From NCBI RefSeq assembly GCF_003584135.1, contig NZ_QXFI01000025.1, positions 62,001 through 126,000 on the forward strand: 64,000 nucleotides of DNA, in the 5' to 3' direction. The first letter of the stretch is position 1; each line of letters begins with the position of its first letter. This DNA comes from Flagellimonas pelagia (GTDB lineage Bacteria; Bacteroidota; Bacteroidia; Flavobacteriales; Flavobacteriaceae). The notes under the pieces are model-generated. The model saw only the letters and a program-made list of their open reading frames with translations, was not told where the DNA came from and did no database searches. Position numbers and translations under genes: made by a program. Of this stretch, positions 1 to 9,222 are shown in pieces.

Positions 1-387
1 GCGAAACGAGCTCTGCATCATCCATAATAGAAGAAACCATGATGTAATGAGACCCTGAAATGAATTCAGGGTGACGGTAGGTTGTGATTAATTTAGGTTT
101 GACACGAATGCCACCAATCTTCTCGAATGCAATTGAAATGTCATTTTGAGCACAGCGAAAAATCTCAAAAAAGTTTTATGGAATATCGTCATGCTGCCCC
201 GATAACTATCGGGCTTGTTTCAGCATCTCACTAATGATTAAAATTTTATGGCTTGCTGAGACCCTGAAATGAATTCAGGGTGACTACTAAAAAAGTATAA
301 TAGGTAGGAAAATCAACTTCACCAGTCTTTCCAACCTTCGGGTTTCTCCATTAAAATGGAGTTTATTGCTAAAGGATGCCATTGGTA
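1..387. repeat. Intergenic region with palindromic repeats
   Basis: No coding sequence is supported here. A 28-bp sequence occurs twice, identically, at 48-75 and 257-284; its core is the hairpin CCCTGAA...TTCAGGG. Between the copies lies a hairpin at 191-226 with outer stem ATGCTG/CAGCAT and inner stem CCCGATA/TATCGGG. A stretch at 139-166 starting TGTCATTTTGAG resembles the ends of the palindromic repeats found elsewhere in the window. The region follows the 3' end of the minus-strand subtilase gene. It looks like an array of short interspersed palindromes rather than a gene. Confidence 0.7.
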
Positions 388-2583
388 TTAGTTTTTGTAG
401 AATTTGGTGCTTTTGATACCGGCGTAATCCTGTACAACCAAGACATACAATCCAGAAGAAAGAGAAGAAACGTTGATGGATCCCTGTGTCTTACCGCTTC
501 TGATGACATTCCCTGCTGTGGTTACAATGGAAAATTGGGCATCTTTGGACAATTCGGCCTCAACGTTCAAATAATCAACGGCGGGGTTGGGGAACACGGA
601 AATGTTCAGCTCTTGCGGATAGCTGAGAGGAGCATAGCTCATCATTTGCGTCTCCTCGCCGTTAAATTCAAATTCGATGGTCTCCGAAAATTCGGATACA
701 GCATTTTCGGTACAAATGGAACGGACACGGGCTTCATATACCTTACCCATTTCCAAATTGGTCAGTTCAAAACTGTTCTCCCAAACATATTCACTGATCC
801 AAACATCCGTATCCACGGATTTGTATTGCACTTCAAAAAGGGTTTCCTCCGCTTCGTTCCAAGAAATGGTAGATCCAGTAACAGTGGATGAAATCAATTC
901 CAAACTGGATGGTGTTTCAATGGAACATTTGGAAACTTGGGCACCGGACACGATCAAGGAAAAATCCTGAGCTCCATTCTTCAAGTTACCTTTATGGGTT
1001 ACGGTAATGGTATACGTTCCGGATGCATTATCAATTTCAATTCTTTCATAGGGATCCACTTTGTTGTCCCCCTGTGTGGCTGCATCATTGGCTTTGGCAG
1101 GATTCAATTTCCATGGGAGGTGGGTTTCTCCGTTTTTGGTGATCCTGATATCCAGATCATTAATCAGGGCAGCCGTAGTGCTGTTCAAGTCTCCACGGTT
1201 CACATACTCCCCTTCAGGATCCGTCCAAGAAATGGAAGCCATCAAGGGTTCATTTCCGTTGGCGATTACGGTTATGGAGAAGCTTTCACCATTGGTAAGA
1301 CTTTCTTCTTGAACCAAACTGGTATATCCATTATTTTGAAGTACTTCTGCTGCTGTTTTGGCATTCATCACCCCCCAACCCATTTTATAGTCTGGGCCTT
1401 TAGCATCTACGTCATCCGCAGTATGAAGGGCCAAACCCTTAAGGGTTGCCGCTTTCATATAGGTCCCGAACAATTCTTCATGGTACTGTTGCAACAACAA
1501 AAGTGATCCTGTTACACCAGGAGCGGCCATAGAAGTACCTGAAGATACTTGATAGCTACTGTTGGTTGCAGAGCTGGCGGAAAGGATATTGGAACCATCC
1601 CCAGCCAAATCTGGCTTTACACGGCCATCATCCACAGGTCCAAAACTGCTATAACCGGCCACGGAAGCCTTTACCAGATTTCCTTTTTTATCGATTTCCG
1701 TATTGGCTCCAGCAATGGTCAACCCGTTTTTGGTGGTAGTAAATCCAAGCAATAAATCGAACCCATCGGCGGTCTTACCAAAATTTGGGGAAGCGTTATC
1801 GTACGAATTTTGGGCATTTCCTGCAGCGGTCACCATTAAATAATATGGTGCATTGTACATGATCTTGTCCCAATCCTGGGTAACCTTAATGTAGGCACCA
1901 AAATACCAATCGGGCACCCTATCGGAAAGAATTCCGTAGGAATGGTTGCTCAACAACATACCATTGGCTGCTGCTTCGGCCACTTCAATTTTATCACGGG
2001 TCCAATCGTAGGTCATGGCTTGGGCTCCGTATGCAACTCCTTGGGCATTGGCCTCAACACCAGATGAAATCAAATTTCCGGTAACCAAAGTCGAGTGAAG
2101 GCTAATTTCACTGGAACCATCCGCATTTTTGGCACGTGTATCAAATTCTTGATGGGTGGTAAGGGCAATGCCTGCATCCCAAACACCCACTTCCATACCG
2201 TTTCCGGTAAGTCCCAAATTCAAAAGACCATTGTCATAAAGGGCATTGGCGCGAGAGGTTTGGGTAGATGGATCGTTCAATGTGGTATAGTACAAAGGTG
2301 TACCGTCAGAACCTATTGCCTTCAGCTCAATGGGGGAACCATCCACAGCCTTTTCGGAAATCCTGATTCCTTTTGAGGCCTTCAATTGGCTAATTTTTTG
2401 AGCTGTATTTTGATGTTCGGCCTCCAATTCAGAAAGGAATGAAGCCATTTGGGTTTGGTTGTAGGTTGCTTTGATCTGTTCTTTGGCCTTTTTGGATTGA
2501 CCCATAACAGTATGTATTCCCAAAACTGAAAATAAAATGGAGAAGATCGCTGCCTTGGCCCCTGTAGGTAACTTGTAGTCCAT
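388..2583 (-). CDS. Secreted S8 (subtilisin-like) serine peptidase with T9SS sorting domain
   Basis: Secreted protease of 731 residues. The catalytic triad is visible: Asp136 in GVWDAG, His163 in LHSTLVTG and Ser351 in GTSMAAP, with the oxyanion Asn256 in AAGNA. The His motif is divergent from the usual HGTHVAG. A hydrophobic signal segment covers about residues 10-29. After the peptidase domain there is a beta-rich segment, a fibronectin type III-like domain (about 560-640) and a C-terminal type A sorting domain of the type IX secretion system (about 660-731, beginning SVFPNP). The protein is therefore inferred to cross the outer membrane through T9SS and be attached to or released from the surface. 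It is monocistronic as far as seen. Confidence 0.93.
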   Translation of the reverse strand: MDYKLPTGAKAAIFSILFSVLGIHTVMGQSKKAKEQIKATYNQTQMASFLSELEAEHQNTAQKISQLKASKGIRISEKAVDGSPIELKAIGSDGTPLYYTTLNDPSTQTSRANALYDNGLLNLGLTGNGMEVGVWDAGIALTTHQEFDTRAKNADGSSEISLHSTLVTGNLISSGVEANAQGVAYGAQAMTYDWTRDKIEVAEAAANGMLLSNHSYGILSDRVPDWYFGAYIKVTQDWDKIMYNAPYYLMVTAAGNAQNSYDNASPNFGKTADGFDLLLGFTTTKNGLTIAGANTEIDKKGNLVKASVAGYSSFGPVDDGRVKPDLAGDGSNILSASSATNSSYQVSSGTSMAAPGVTGSLLLLQQYHEELFGTYMKAATLKGLALHTADDVDAKGPDYKMGWGVMNAKTAAEVLQNNGYTSLVQEESLTNGESFSITVIANGNEPLMASISWTDPEGEYVNRGDLNSTTAALINDLDIRITKNGETHLPWKLNPAKANDAATQGDNKVDPYERIEIDNASGTYTITVTHKGNLKNGAQDFSLIVSGAQVSKCSIETPSSLELISSTVTGSTISWNEAEETLFEVQYKSVDTDVWISEYVWENSFELTNLEMGKVYEARVRSICTENAVSEFSETIEFEFNGEETQMMSYAPLSYPQELNISVFPNPAVDYLNVEAELSKDAQFSIVTTAGNVIRSGKTQGSINVSSLSSGLYVLVVQDYAGIKSTKFYKN

Positions 2584-2625
2584 AATTAAGTTTAGGTAAG
2601 ATTTGGACTACGAATATATTAGGAG

Positions 2626-2672
2626 ATGCAGTATTCATCGATAAAATTCCTACTTTTTTCGATGAACTGCAT
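2626..2672. repeat. Inverted repeat upstream of the subtilase gene
   Basis: Arms ATGCAGT-AT-TCATCGA (2626-2641) and TCGATGA-ACTGCAT (2659-2672) are complementary apart from a 2-nt bulge, with a 17-nt spacer. The element is 42 bp upstream of the subtilase start. It could be a 5' UTR hairpin or a terminator of the upstream minus-strand gene; no T-tract decides this. Confidence 0.5.
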
Positions 2673-2732
2673 AGCGTTTTGCTGTAAGTTGTTGTGAAAA
2701 TTAACTTTTATGTGGTGTATTCTTTTTCCTAC

Positions 2733-3680
2733 TTATTTGTGTTCTTCCAAAACCACATAAACAGGAAAGTGATCACTATATCCCCCTAAATAGTTGGAGC
2801 CACCATAAGTGCGAAAAGGGTTGCCCTTGTATCTTCCTTTCCACTCCTTTAAAAATCTTGGAGAGAACACGGCCGCTTTCACAAAACTATGGGTTCCGGG
2901 TTCATAGTTCAAAAAACTGTGGGAAACCAGAATCTGGTCAAAAAGGCTCCAAGCCCCTTTGTAATTGGCACTTCCTGATACAGGAGACAATAAGGATTTC
3001 ATTGGATTGATGAACTGTTTGGTGGCCATCAAGGTTTGGATACTTTCCGAATTGGGATCATCGTTAAAATCACCCATTACGATACAGTTCGGGAATTCCT
3101 CACCAATCTTTTCCAGCCTTTGAAGAATAGTTTCTGCCGCTTTGACCCGTTTGTAACTCGTTATTTCTGCTCCCTCTCGCCTTGATGGCCAATGGTTCAC
3201 AAAAACATGCACATCTTCTTGATGCAATTTTCCGTGGACGTACAAAATGTCCCGGGTCAAATCTCTGTCTCCATTAGTGTTCGCTACCATTAGGGGTAAT
3301 GTTTCGGCATGGAACACCTGAAAATGGTCTTTGTGATAGATCAGTGCAGTATCAATGCCACGTTCATCAGGGGAGTCAAAATGAACAAAGTCGTAATTGA
3401 TATCCCTCAACTTTTTTGACTTTAGGAGCGCCCTGATTACAGTTTTATTCTCCACTTCTGCAATCCCGACCAAAACTGGTGGAATATCGCTATCATCCAA
3501 CCCAATTTTGGAAATCGCCTTGGAAATCTTACTTACCTTTTTCCTGAACTTGGACTCGGTCCACCGCCTAAAACCCTTGGGTGTAAAGTCATCATCCAAG
3601 GAATAGGGGTCGTCCGTGGTATCAAAAAAATTTTCGAGGTTGTAAAACGCTACCGCGTACTTGTCTTTGGAACTGTACAA
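2733..3680 (-). CDS. Endonuclease/exonuclease/phosphatase family protein
   Basis: Predicted metal-dependent phosphodiesterase of 315 residues. The family motifs are present in order: YNLENFFDT near the N-terminus, the metal-binding Glu in GIAEVEN, the His in NHWPSRREG, GDFNDDP and the C-terminal SDHFPV. No signal peptide is evident, so it is probably cytoplasmic. The substrate cannot be read from sequence; the family includes nucleases, sphingomyelinases and phosphoinositide phosphatases. The only start compatible with the open frame is TTG at 3680, because an in-frame stop lies a few codons upstream. It lies 56 bp downstream of the M14 peptidase gene on the same strand. Confidence 0.88.
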   Translation of the reverse strand: MYSSKDKYAVAFYNLENFFDTTDDPYSLDDDFTPKGFRRWTESKFRKKVSKISKAISKIGLDDSDIPPVLVGIAEVENKTVIRALLKSKKLRDINYDFVHFDSPDERGIDTALIYHKDHFQVFHAETLPLMVANTNGDRDLTRDILYVHGKLHQEDVHVFVNHWPSRREGAEITSYKRVKAAETILQRLEKIGEEFPNCIVMGDFNDDPNSESIQTLMATKQFINPMKSLLSPVSGSANYKGAWSLFDQILVSHSFLNYEPGTHSFVKAAVFSPRFLKEWKGRYKGNPFRTYGGSNYLGGYSDHFPVYVVLEEHK

Positions 3681-3736
3681 TTTGCTTTTGCCTTTAGAAG
3701 TTCATCCATTGCAAAGTACAAAATCGAATAGATTCC

Positions 3737-6478
3737 TTACTCCTTTTCCGGTTTAGGTTCTGTCGCCTTTCCATGTACACTATCCCAACCTTCAGGGATG
3801 TCCCGTTTGGCTTGTGGCAACTGGTTGGTATACAACAACGCATTGAACAAAGTTCGATACGTGCCCATAGGCTGACCACGCCATTGTGGCTGGAATCCAA
3901 ATAACAACACATGCCCATTTCCATGTTTTACGTCCAAAGCTGCCGCATTTCCGTTCATGAAATTTTCTCCGACGAGGTAGCCTGACATTAATGGGGAACC
4001 TTGTGCCTGGTATTTGGCCAACACTTCTCCTTCAAAACCTTCCTCGGTACTGAAAACGGGGCTACTGTACACAAATACATTGGCCTTGTCCATCATTCCT
4101 GCCATTACCGGATGACTTGGATTGGTTTCGACCTGCATGATAGAACCTCCTGTAAAGAATTTGGCCCTGTCCACATGATCTACCACATTTTTAACGGGCA
4201 GGTGCAACGCCTGAATAGCAAAATCGGAACTTCGGTTCAAGGTGACCAGTGTCCCTCCTTGTTTTACAAAAGTATTGAGGTTCCGGGCACCTAATTCTCC
4301 CAATCCCCCAGCATATTGAGGAGGTGCGGAACCTGGTTGCAGTCCATTTTCTATGGATCCAGGCCATTCGGATGCTAACACGATCACATCAAAACGTTCC
4401 TTTAGGTTGTCCAACATAAAATCCGAATTGCGAAGTGAGGCATATCCAAAACCAAAATTGTCCAACAACCAACGGGTCCACCCCATATCCATACTGGCGG
4501 TCCAAGGTCGGTACACACCAATTCGTGTCTTTACTTTTGAAGAGCCCGAACCGGAACCCAAAACCCCGTTGATAGCATAATCGTTCACCCATTGTTGCAT
4601 CTTGCCTCGACTTGCTCCTTGAATGCCATATTTTTTGGATTTGGCGTCATACACCACGGAGGAGCCCGAGTTCATGGCTTCGGCAATGACCCTAAAACTG
4701 TTGTTTTCAGCTGGGTCGAGCCAAAGGGTACTTCCACCACCTCGAAGTGTTCCAGGTAATGGTTTGATACCCGCAGCAATCTTATCGGTATCGAAACCTG
4801 CTCCGGGAGCAAAATCGACCTTGTCTAAATCCTTGTTTTCATCATCAGTGGTTTCCAAAGGTGTGCCTTCCACCGGTTTTAAGGCATTTCGGAATTCATC
4901 TGAAAGGGGCATCATTCCTGTCACCACGTCCACTTCCATTTGAAAAGGAAGGGTCCAACCCGCGGCATCATAAGGTTGTTCCAAAGGTCCATCAGGGGAT
5001 TCCCTTAGATCGGGATATACCTGAACATCCAAAACCTGACGGGCCATTTCGGCAAATTCCTGATCCATGGGGATTACCCAAGTACCTTTCGGATAGGTCA
5101 CTCCTGAATATTCCATCGGTTTATCCATTTGGGAAATTTGGACTCCGTTGAAGGCCAAACGCTTCAACAGTTCCACAGGCCGAACTGGATCGCGTTGTTT
5201 TTGTGGAACTATATAGGCAAACGGCGGTTCGTTCTTATATTTTTCTATGGTATTGATCCCGGACTGATACTTGTTGAAAAGCAAGGTTTCCTTGTATTTA
5301 GCGGCATAATCCAACACCGCAATGGATGCTACTTGCATGTACTGCATGGCATCGGCCAAACGCCACCATCCGCCTTTCCATGGGCTGCTGTAAAGAGATT
5401 CAACCCTTAAATCGCGACGGTCTTTTGGAAAATCGCTCAACGTATAAAAATAGGGTGTGGCATATCGGTACAGAGCCGTTTCCGTCCAAAAAGAAGGGAT
5501 GTTCTGCATCATGGGCAGGTAATCGATATAACCAGGATACCAGGCATCAAAACCTTTCCCCATGTGAACCGCACCGGGCAATCCTTCCGATTCCAAATCC
5601 CTCGCCATGGCCATACCGATCATGTTCACTTCCCTGGCCATCAAAGGTGGGGTCTGTGTGGCTACCGGTTCCGCAAAAGGGGGCAACCAAATTCGGGTTG
5701 GGAACGGTGAGGATTGATGATGTACATGGATGATATTGGGCTCCCATTCCCTCCAAGTTCGTCCTACAACGCGTGATTCCAACATATTCAACATATAGGC
5801 ATCCCGGTTGTTGTCGTGCCCCACATACTTTTGATAAAGCCAAGGGGTTCTGGCTGTTTCGTAAGGCGTTCCCACATTTTCCATATACCAATTGGCGATG
5901 ATATCCTGCCCATCCGGGTTGAGGGACGGCCAAAGCACCAAGATCACATTGTCTAAAATGGCTTTGAACTTTGGAGTATCCGCCTCGCTGATGATTTGAT
6001 CTGCCAACGTGATGATATGTTGCGCACCTGCCACTTCGGAAGCATGAAGACCTCCACTGAGATCTACAATAGCCTTGCCTTCGGCGGCCAACTGTTTTGC
6101 CAATTCCTTGGTTATCCCTTTGGGATGGGCCAACGTTTGGGAGATTTCTTTGTAATGGTCCACTTTGGCCAAATTCGCTTTGGAGGAAATCAATACATAA
6201 TACCAAGTACGGCCTTCGGATGTTTTTCCGGTTTCTCTCATTTCAACCAGATCGCTCGCAGCGTCCAATTTTTTAAAATAGTCGATGGACTGTTCATAGG
6301 TGGCCAAGTGAAAATCGGAACCCACCTTGAACCCAATGACGTCCTCAGGTTTCGGAATGGCAGAATTTTGGGCTTGAAGACCACTGTAAATCAAGGTAAA
6401 GAATAGAAAAATCGTTAGGACGGGGGAAGAAAAACGACAGTTTCTTCCGCTTTGGGCAGAATCCATCTGGAGCATCAT
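3737..6478 (-). CDS. Secreted M14 family zinc carboxypeptidase
   Basis: Large zinc peptidase of 913 residues with a hydrophobic signal peptide (about residues 18-36). The M14 zinc motif H145-A-S-E148 is followed by NPDG (187-190), GHDNNRD (220-226) and a His-rich segment HVHHQSS (251-257) that should supply the third zinc ligand. The C-terminal half resembles a glutamine-amidotransferase-like or Rossmann accessory region rather than a T9SS domain, and no sorting signal is seen. It probably acts in the periplasm or after secretion to trim peptides. Such long M14 proteins are common in Bacteroidota. Start ATG at 6478 is followed by a second ATG, so the exact start is uncertain by one to five codons. 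Confidence 0.9.
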   Translation of the reverse strand: MMLQMDSAQSGRNCRFSSPVLTIFLFFTLIYSGLQAQNSAIPKPEDVIGFKVGSDFHLATYEQSIDYFKKLDAASDLVEMRETGKTSEGRTWYYVLISSKANLAKVDHYKEISQTLAHPKGITKELAKQLAAEGKAIVDLSGGLHASEVAGAQHIITLADQIISEADTPKFKAILDNVILVLWPSLNPDGQDIIANWYMENVGTPYETARTPWLYQKYVGHDNNRDAYMLNMLESRVVGRTWREWEPNIIHVHHQSSPFPTRIWLPPFAEPVATQTPPLMAREVNMIGMAMARDLESEGLPGAVHMGKGFDAWYPGYIDYLPMMQNIPSFWTETALYRYATPYFYTLSDFPKDRRDLRVESLYSSPWKGGWWRLADAMQYMQVASIAVLDYAAKYKETLLFNKYQSGINTIEKYKNEPPFAYIVPQKQRDPVRPVELLKRLAFNGVQISQMDKPMEYSGVTYPKGTWVIPMDQEFAEMARQVLDVQVYPDLRESPDGPLEQPYDAAGWTLPFQMEVDVVTGMMPLSDEFRNALKPVEGTPLETTDDENKDLDKVDFAPGAGFDTDKIAAGIKPLPGTLRGGGSTLWLDPAENNSFRVIAEAMNSGSSVVYDAKSKKYGIQGASRGKMQQWVNDYAINGVLGSGSGSSKVKTRIGVYRPWTASMDMGWTRWLLDNFGFGYASLRNSDFMLDNLKERFDVIVLASEWPGSIENGLQPGSAPPQYAGGLGELGARNLNTFVKQGGTLVTLNRSSDFAIQALHLPVKNVVDHVDRAKFFTGGSIMQVETNPSHPVMAGMMDKANVFVYSSPVFSTEEGFEGEVLAKYQAQGSPLMSGYLVGENFMNGNAAALDVKHGNGHVLLFGFQPQWRGQPMGTYRTLFNALLYTNQLPQAKRDIPEGWDSVHGKATEPKPEKE

Positions 6479-6597
6479 TTTGAGTTAGGTTGAATTACGT
6501 CCTCAAGATAGGAAACAATACATTCAAATTATAGAGTTTTCCGCGTTCATCAACCTTTAAAAGCCAAAGAACCAAAATGAGCTTTCAAAACATTGTG

Positions 6598-6605
6598 TAG
6601 ATTTG
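6598..6605 (+). promoter_or_regulatory. Putative hflX -7 promoter element
   Basis: TAGATTTG matches the Bacteroidota -7 consensus TAnnTTTG exactly, 17 nt before the hflX ATG. No clear -33 TTTG is seen 19-21 nt upstream. Confidence 0.45.
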
Positions 6606-6622
6606 CACTTTAATTCCTTTTG

Positions 6623-7834
6623 ATGCTAGAAAAGAAGTCGATAGATTATGAAAAGGCGGTACTCGTAGGGGTCATAACCCAAACTCAGGATGAGACCAAA
6701 GTGAACGAGTATCTGGATGAACTGGAGTTTTTGACCTACACAGCAGGGGGCGAGGTGAAAAAGCGCTTTGTGCAACGCATCGATGTGCCCAATCCCAAGA
6801 CCTACATCGGTAGTGGTAAGATGGAAGAGGTGGAACATTACGTGAAGGAAAACGAAATTGGCTCCGTCATCTTTGATGACGAATTGACCCCAGCCCAACA
6901 GAACAACATTGAAAAAATCCTTCGTTGCAAGATCTTGGACAGAACGGGACTCATTCTCGATATTTTTGCCCAAAGGGCACAGACCAGTTATGCCCGTACC
7001 CAAGTGGAACTGGCCCAATACGAATACCTCTTGCCCCGATTGACCGGACTTTGGACGCACTTGGAGCGTCAACGTGGGGGTATTGGGATGCGTGGACCCG
7101 GGGAAACGGAAATTGAAACGGATAGACGGATCGTGCGTGATCGTATTGCCCTTTTAAAAAAGAAGTTGGTCAAGATAGACCGCCAAATGGAAACCCAACG
7201 AGGGAACCGTGGTGCATTGGTACGTGTGGCTCTAGTGGGATACACCAACGTGGGCAAATCCACTTTGATGAATGTGATCAGCAAAAGTGAGGTATTCGCC
7301 GAAAACAAGTTGTTTGCCACTTTGGACACTACAGTGCGGAAAGTGGTCATCGGCAATTTGCCTTTTTTATTGAGCGATACGGTTGGTTTCATCCGAAAGT
7401 TACCGACCCAATTGGTGGAAAGTTTTAAAAGTACCTTGGATGAGGTTCGAGAAGCCGATCTGTTGTTGCATGTGGTGGATATTTCCCATCCCAATTTTGA
7501 GGAGCACATCGCCTCGGTGAACCAGATTTTGGGTGAAATTGGCTGCGCCGAAAAAAAGACCATCATGGTCTTCAACAAAATAGATCAATACCATCCTGAA
7601 ACTATTGAAGAGGATGATTTGGTCACCGAACGTACCTCCGCACATTTCACCTTGGAGGAATGGAAAAATACCTGGTTCAACAAGATCGGGGACAGGGCGC
7701 TTTTTATCTCCGCCTTGAACAAGGAAAATCTGGAAGAATTCCGAAAAAGGGTGTACGATGAAGTAAGGGATATCCATGTGACCCGATTCCCGTACAACAA
7801 CTTTCTATATCCCGAGCATTTGGACGAGCTTTAA
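6623..7834 (+). CDS. hflX: GTPase HflX
   Basis: Ribosome-associated GTPase of 403 residues. The N-terminal HflX nucleotide-binding domain carries the family signature GGIGMRGPGETEIETDRR near residues 152-169, followed by a G domain with G1 GYTNVGKST (206-214), G3 DTVGF and G4 NKID. Homologues bind the 50S subunit and rescue or split stalled ribosomes, especially after heat stress. I chose ATG at 6623; a TTG one codon upstream is less likely. Transcribed alone, convergent with the DUF3078 gene, with a shared terminator hairpin between. Confidence 0.97.
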   Translation: MLEKKSIDYEKAVLVGVITQTQDETKVNEYLDELEFLTYTAGGEVKKRFVQRIDVPNPKTYIGSGKMEEVEHYVKENEIGSVIFDDELTPAQQNNIEKILRCKILDRTGLILDIFAQRAQTSYARTQVELAQYEYLLPRLTGLWTHLERQRGGIGMRGPGETEIETDRRIVRDRIALLKKKLVKIDRQMETQRGNRGALVRVALVGYTNVGKSTLMNVISKSEVFAENKLFATLDTTVRKVVIGNLPFLLSDTVGFIRKLPTQLVESFKSTLDEVREADLLLHVVDISHPNFEEHIASVNQILGEIGCAEKKTIMVFNKIDQYHPETIEEDDLVTERTSAHFTLEEWKNTWFNKIGDRALFISALNKENLEEFRKRVYDEVRDIHVTRFPYNNFLYPEHLDEL

Positions 7835-8052
7835 ACCCCGTAGGCAAAGTGTATCACTTCTTCGATGAACCGCTTTTTTGGGTACAGATACCACAAGTTT
7901 TAGGGTGTTCACAACAAAAGTTTAGGGGATAACCACAAGAGAACTACTTTCATATTGTTTTTAAGTCATTTAGTGTCGACCCCACGATCTTCATTGATCT
8001 TAACCTACTTAGACATGGTCTTGGAAACTTGAAAAATCATATTAAACCCCAC

Positions 8053-8083
8053 AAAAAAGCCCCCGATTCTGAGGGCTTTTTTT
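8053..8083. terminator. Bidirectional terminator between hflX and the DUF3078 gene
   Basis: AAAAAAGCCC and GGGCTTTTTTT flank a 10-nt loop. A/T tracts on both sides fit a terminator working for both convergent genes. The rest of the 7835-8096 gap shows no supported gene. Confidence 0.75.
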
Positions 8084-8096
8084 GTTTTTCGAAGTA

Positions 8097-9029
8097 CTAG
8101 AACTTATAGCTCAATCCAAGCGTCCAATACGTTTGCAGTTCGTTGTCGATGGTGTCGAAAGTCGCTGCCGGGTCGGGTGTCGGGGCACGGTTCACTATAT
8201 AGTTCAAGGTTTCTTGTTTGTTATTCCTTAAACCAAAATCAAAACCGACGCCGATCATCTTCCACAAGGTATAGGAGAACGAGTTGGTCCAGGTCCAGTT
8301 GCTCAGATCACTACTCTTATAGCTCTGGAACATAGAGAGGTTACTTTTAAAGCTCACGGCACCGATCTGTTTGGTATAGTCCGCCACGATCTTGGCACCC
8401 ATGGAAGATTCAAAAATGGTATCCTCACTACTGAAAACAAAGTTGTAGTTAAGAGGGTGAATCACCACAATCAAATCAGGTATCGGGGTCCAAGTGGCAC
8501 CCACACCAAGGTCAAGATATCCAGGATCATTAAAGTTGCTCAACAACGTGGTTCTGTATTCTGCTAAGGTAGATATGGCAAAATGCTCACTCAATTTTCT
8601 GCCGTACAAAGATGAAATGTTGAACACATCTGTTGCTTGACGGAAGCTATCATCATCAGTTGGGTCGTCCTTGTCATCCAATTTCACCCAGGCCAAGTTT
8701 ACGTTGGCGGCATTTCTCCAAAAGAATTTTTCTTCTTGAAGATTGGCAAAGGCATTCACGGTAAAACCAATGTTACCGGAAGAGTTGTTCGGGATTCCCT
8801 GGGCAAACCAGTTATTGAATTGGGAAAGGCTCCCTCCAATGGTCCCGAATGCACCAATTTTCCAACCAGGAAGGGCATCCAATTGAGCCTGTAGGGCATT
8901 CACCCGACCTTGAATGGCGGCAATGGAATCTTTTTTGGGGGCAATCTGGGCCTTCAGTTCTTCTTCGGTCTGGGCTGAAGCAACAACCAGCACCAAAAAG
9001 GCCATAGCGGTCAATAGTACTTTTTTCAT
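8097..9029 (-). CDS. DUF3078 domain-containing outer-membrane-like protein
   Basis: Protein of 310 residues with an N-terminal signal peptide (MKKVLLTAMAFLVLVVASAQ), a short coiled segment (residues 22-52), then a region of alternating hydrophobic strands rich in aromatic residues ending in YKF, which is typical of an outer-membrane beta-barrel. Members of the DUF3078 family are widespread in Bacteroidota and have no assigned function. The ATG start is supported by the signal peptide. A divergent promoter region separates it from the lipoprotein gene at 9223. Confidence 0.85.
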   Translation of the reverse strand: MKKVLLTAMAFLVLVVASAQTEEELKAQIAPKKDSIAAIQGRVNALQAQLDALPGWKIGAFGTIGGSLSQFNNWFAQGIPNNSSGNIGFTVNAFANLQEEKFFWRNAANVNLAWVKLDDKDDPTDDDSFRQATDVFNISSLYGRKLSEHFAISTLAEYRTTLLSNFNDPGYLDLGVGATWTPIPDLIVVIHPLNYNFVFSSEDTIFESSMGAKIVADYTKQIGAVSFKSNLSMFQSYKSSDLSNWTWTNSFSYTLWKMIGVGFDFGLRNNKQETLNYIVNRAPTPDPAATFDTIDNELQTYWTLGLSYKF

Positions 9030-9054
9030 AGTATGGAGTTTACTGTTTAGACCT

Positions 9055-9062
9055 CAAAAGTA
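9055..9062 (-). promoter_or_regulatory. Putative -7 element for the DUF3078 gene
   Basis: On the minus strand this reads TACTTTTG, an exact TAnnTTTG match, 25 nt upstream of the start codon. No convincing -33 element was found. Confidence 0.4.
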
Positions 9063-9222
9063 AGAAATATCACATTTTTAATTCCATTTCTTTTATCGCA
9101 TGATGGTGTATTGGAAATCGTCCTTCATCCATCAATTCAAAAGGGGCATAGGTAAGATCCTCACTTCCAATTCCATGTTAATAGTCCATCTTGTTGTGCC
9201 TTAATATCAAAAATTCAGAAAA

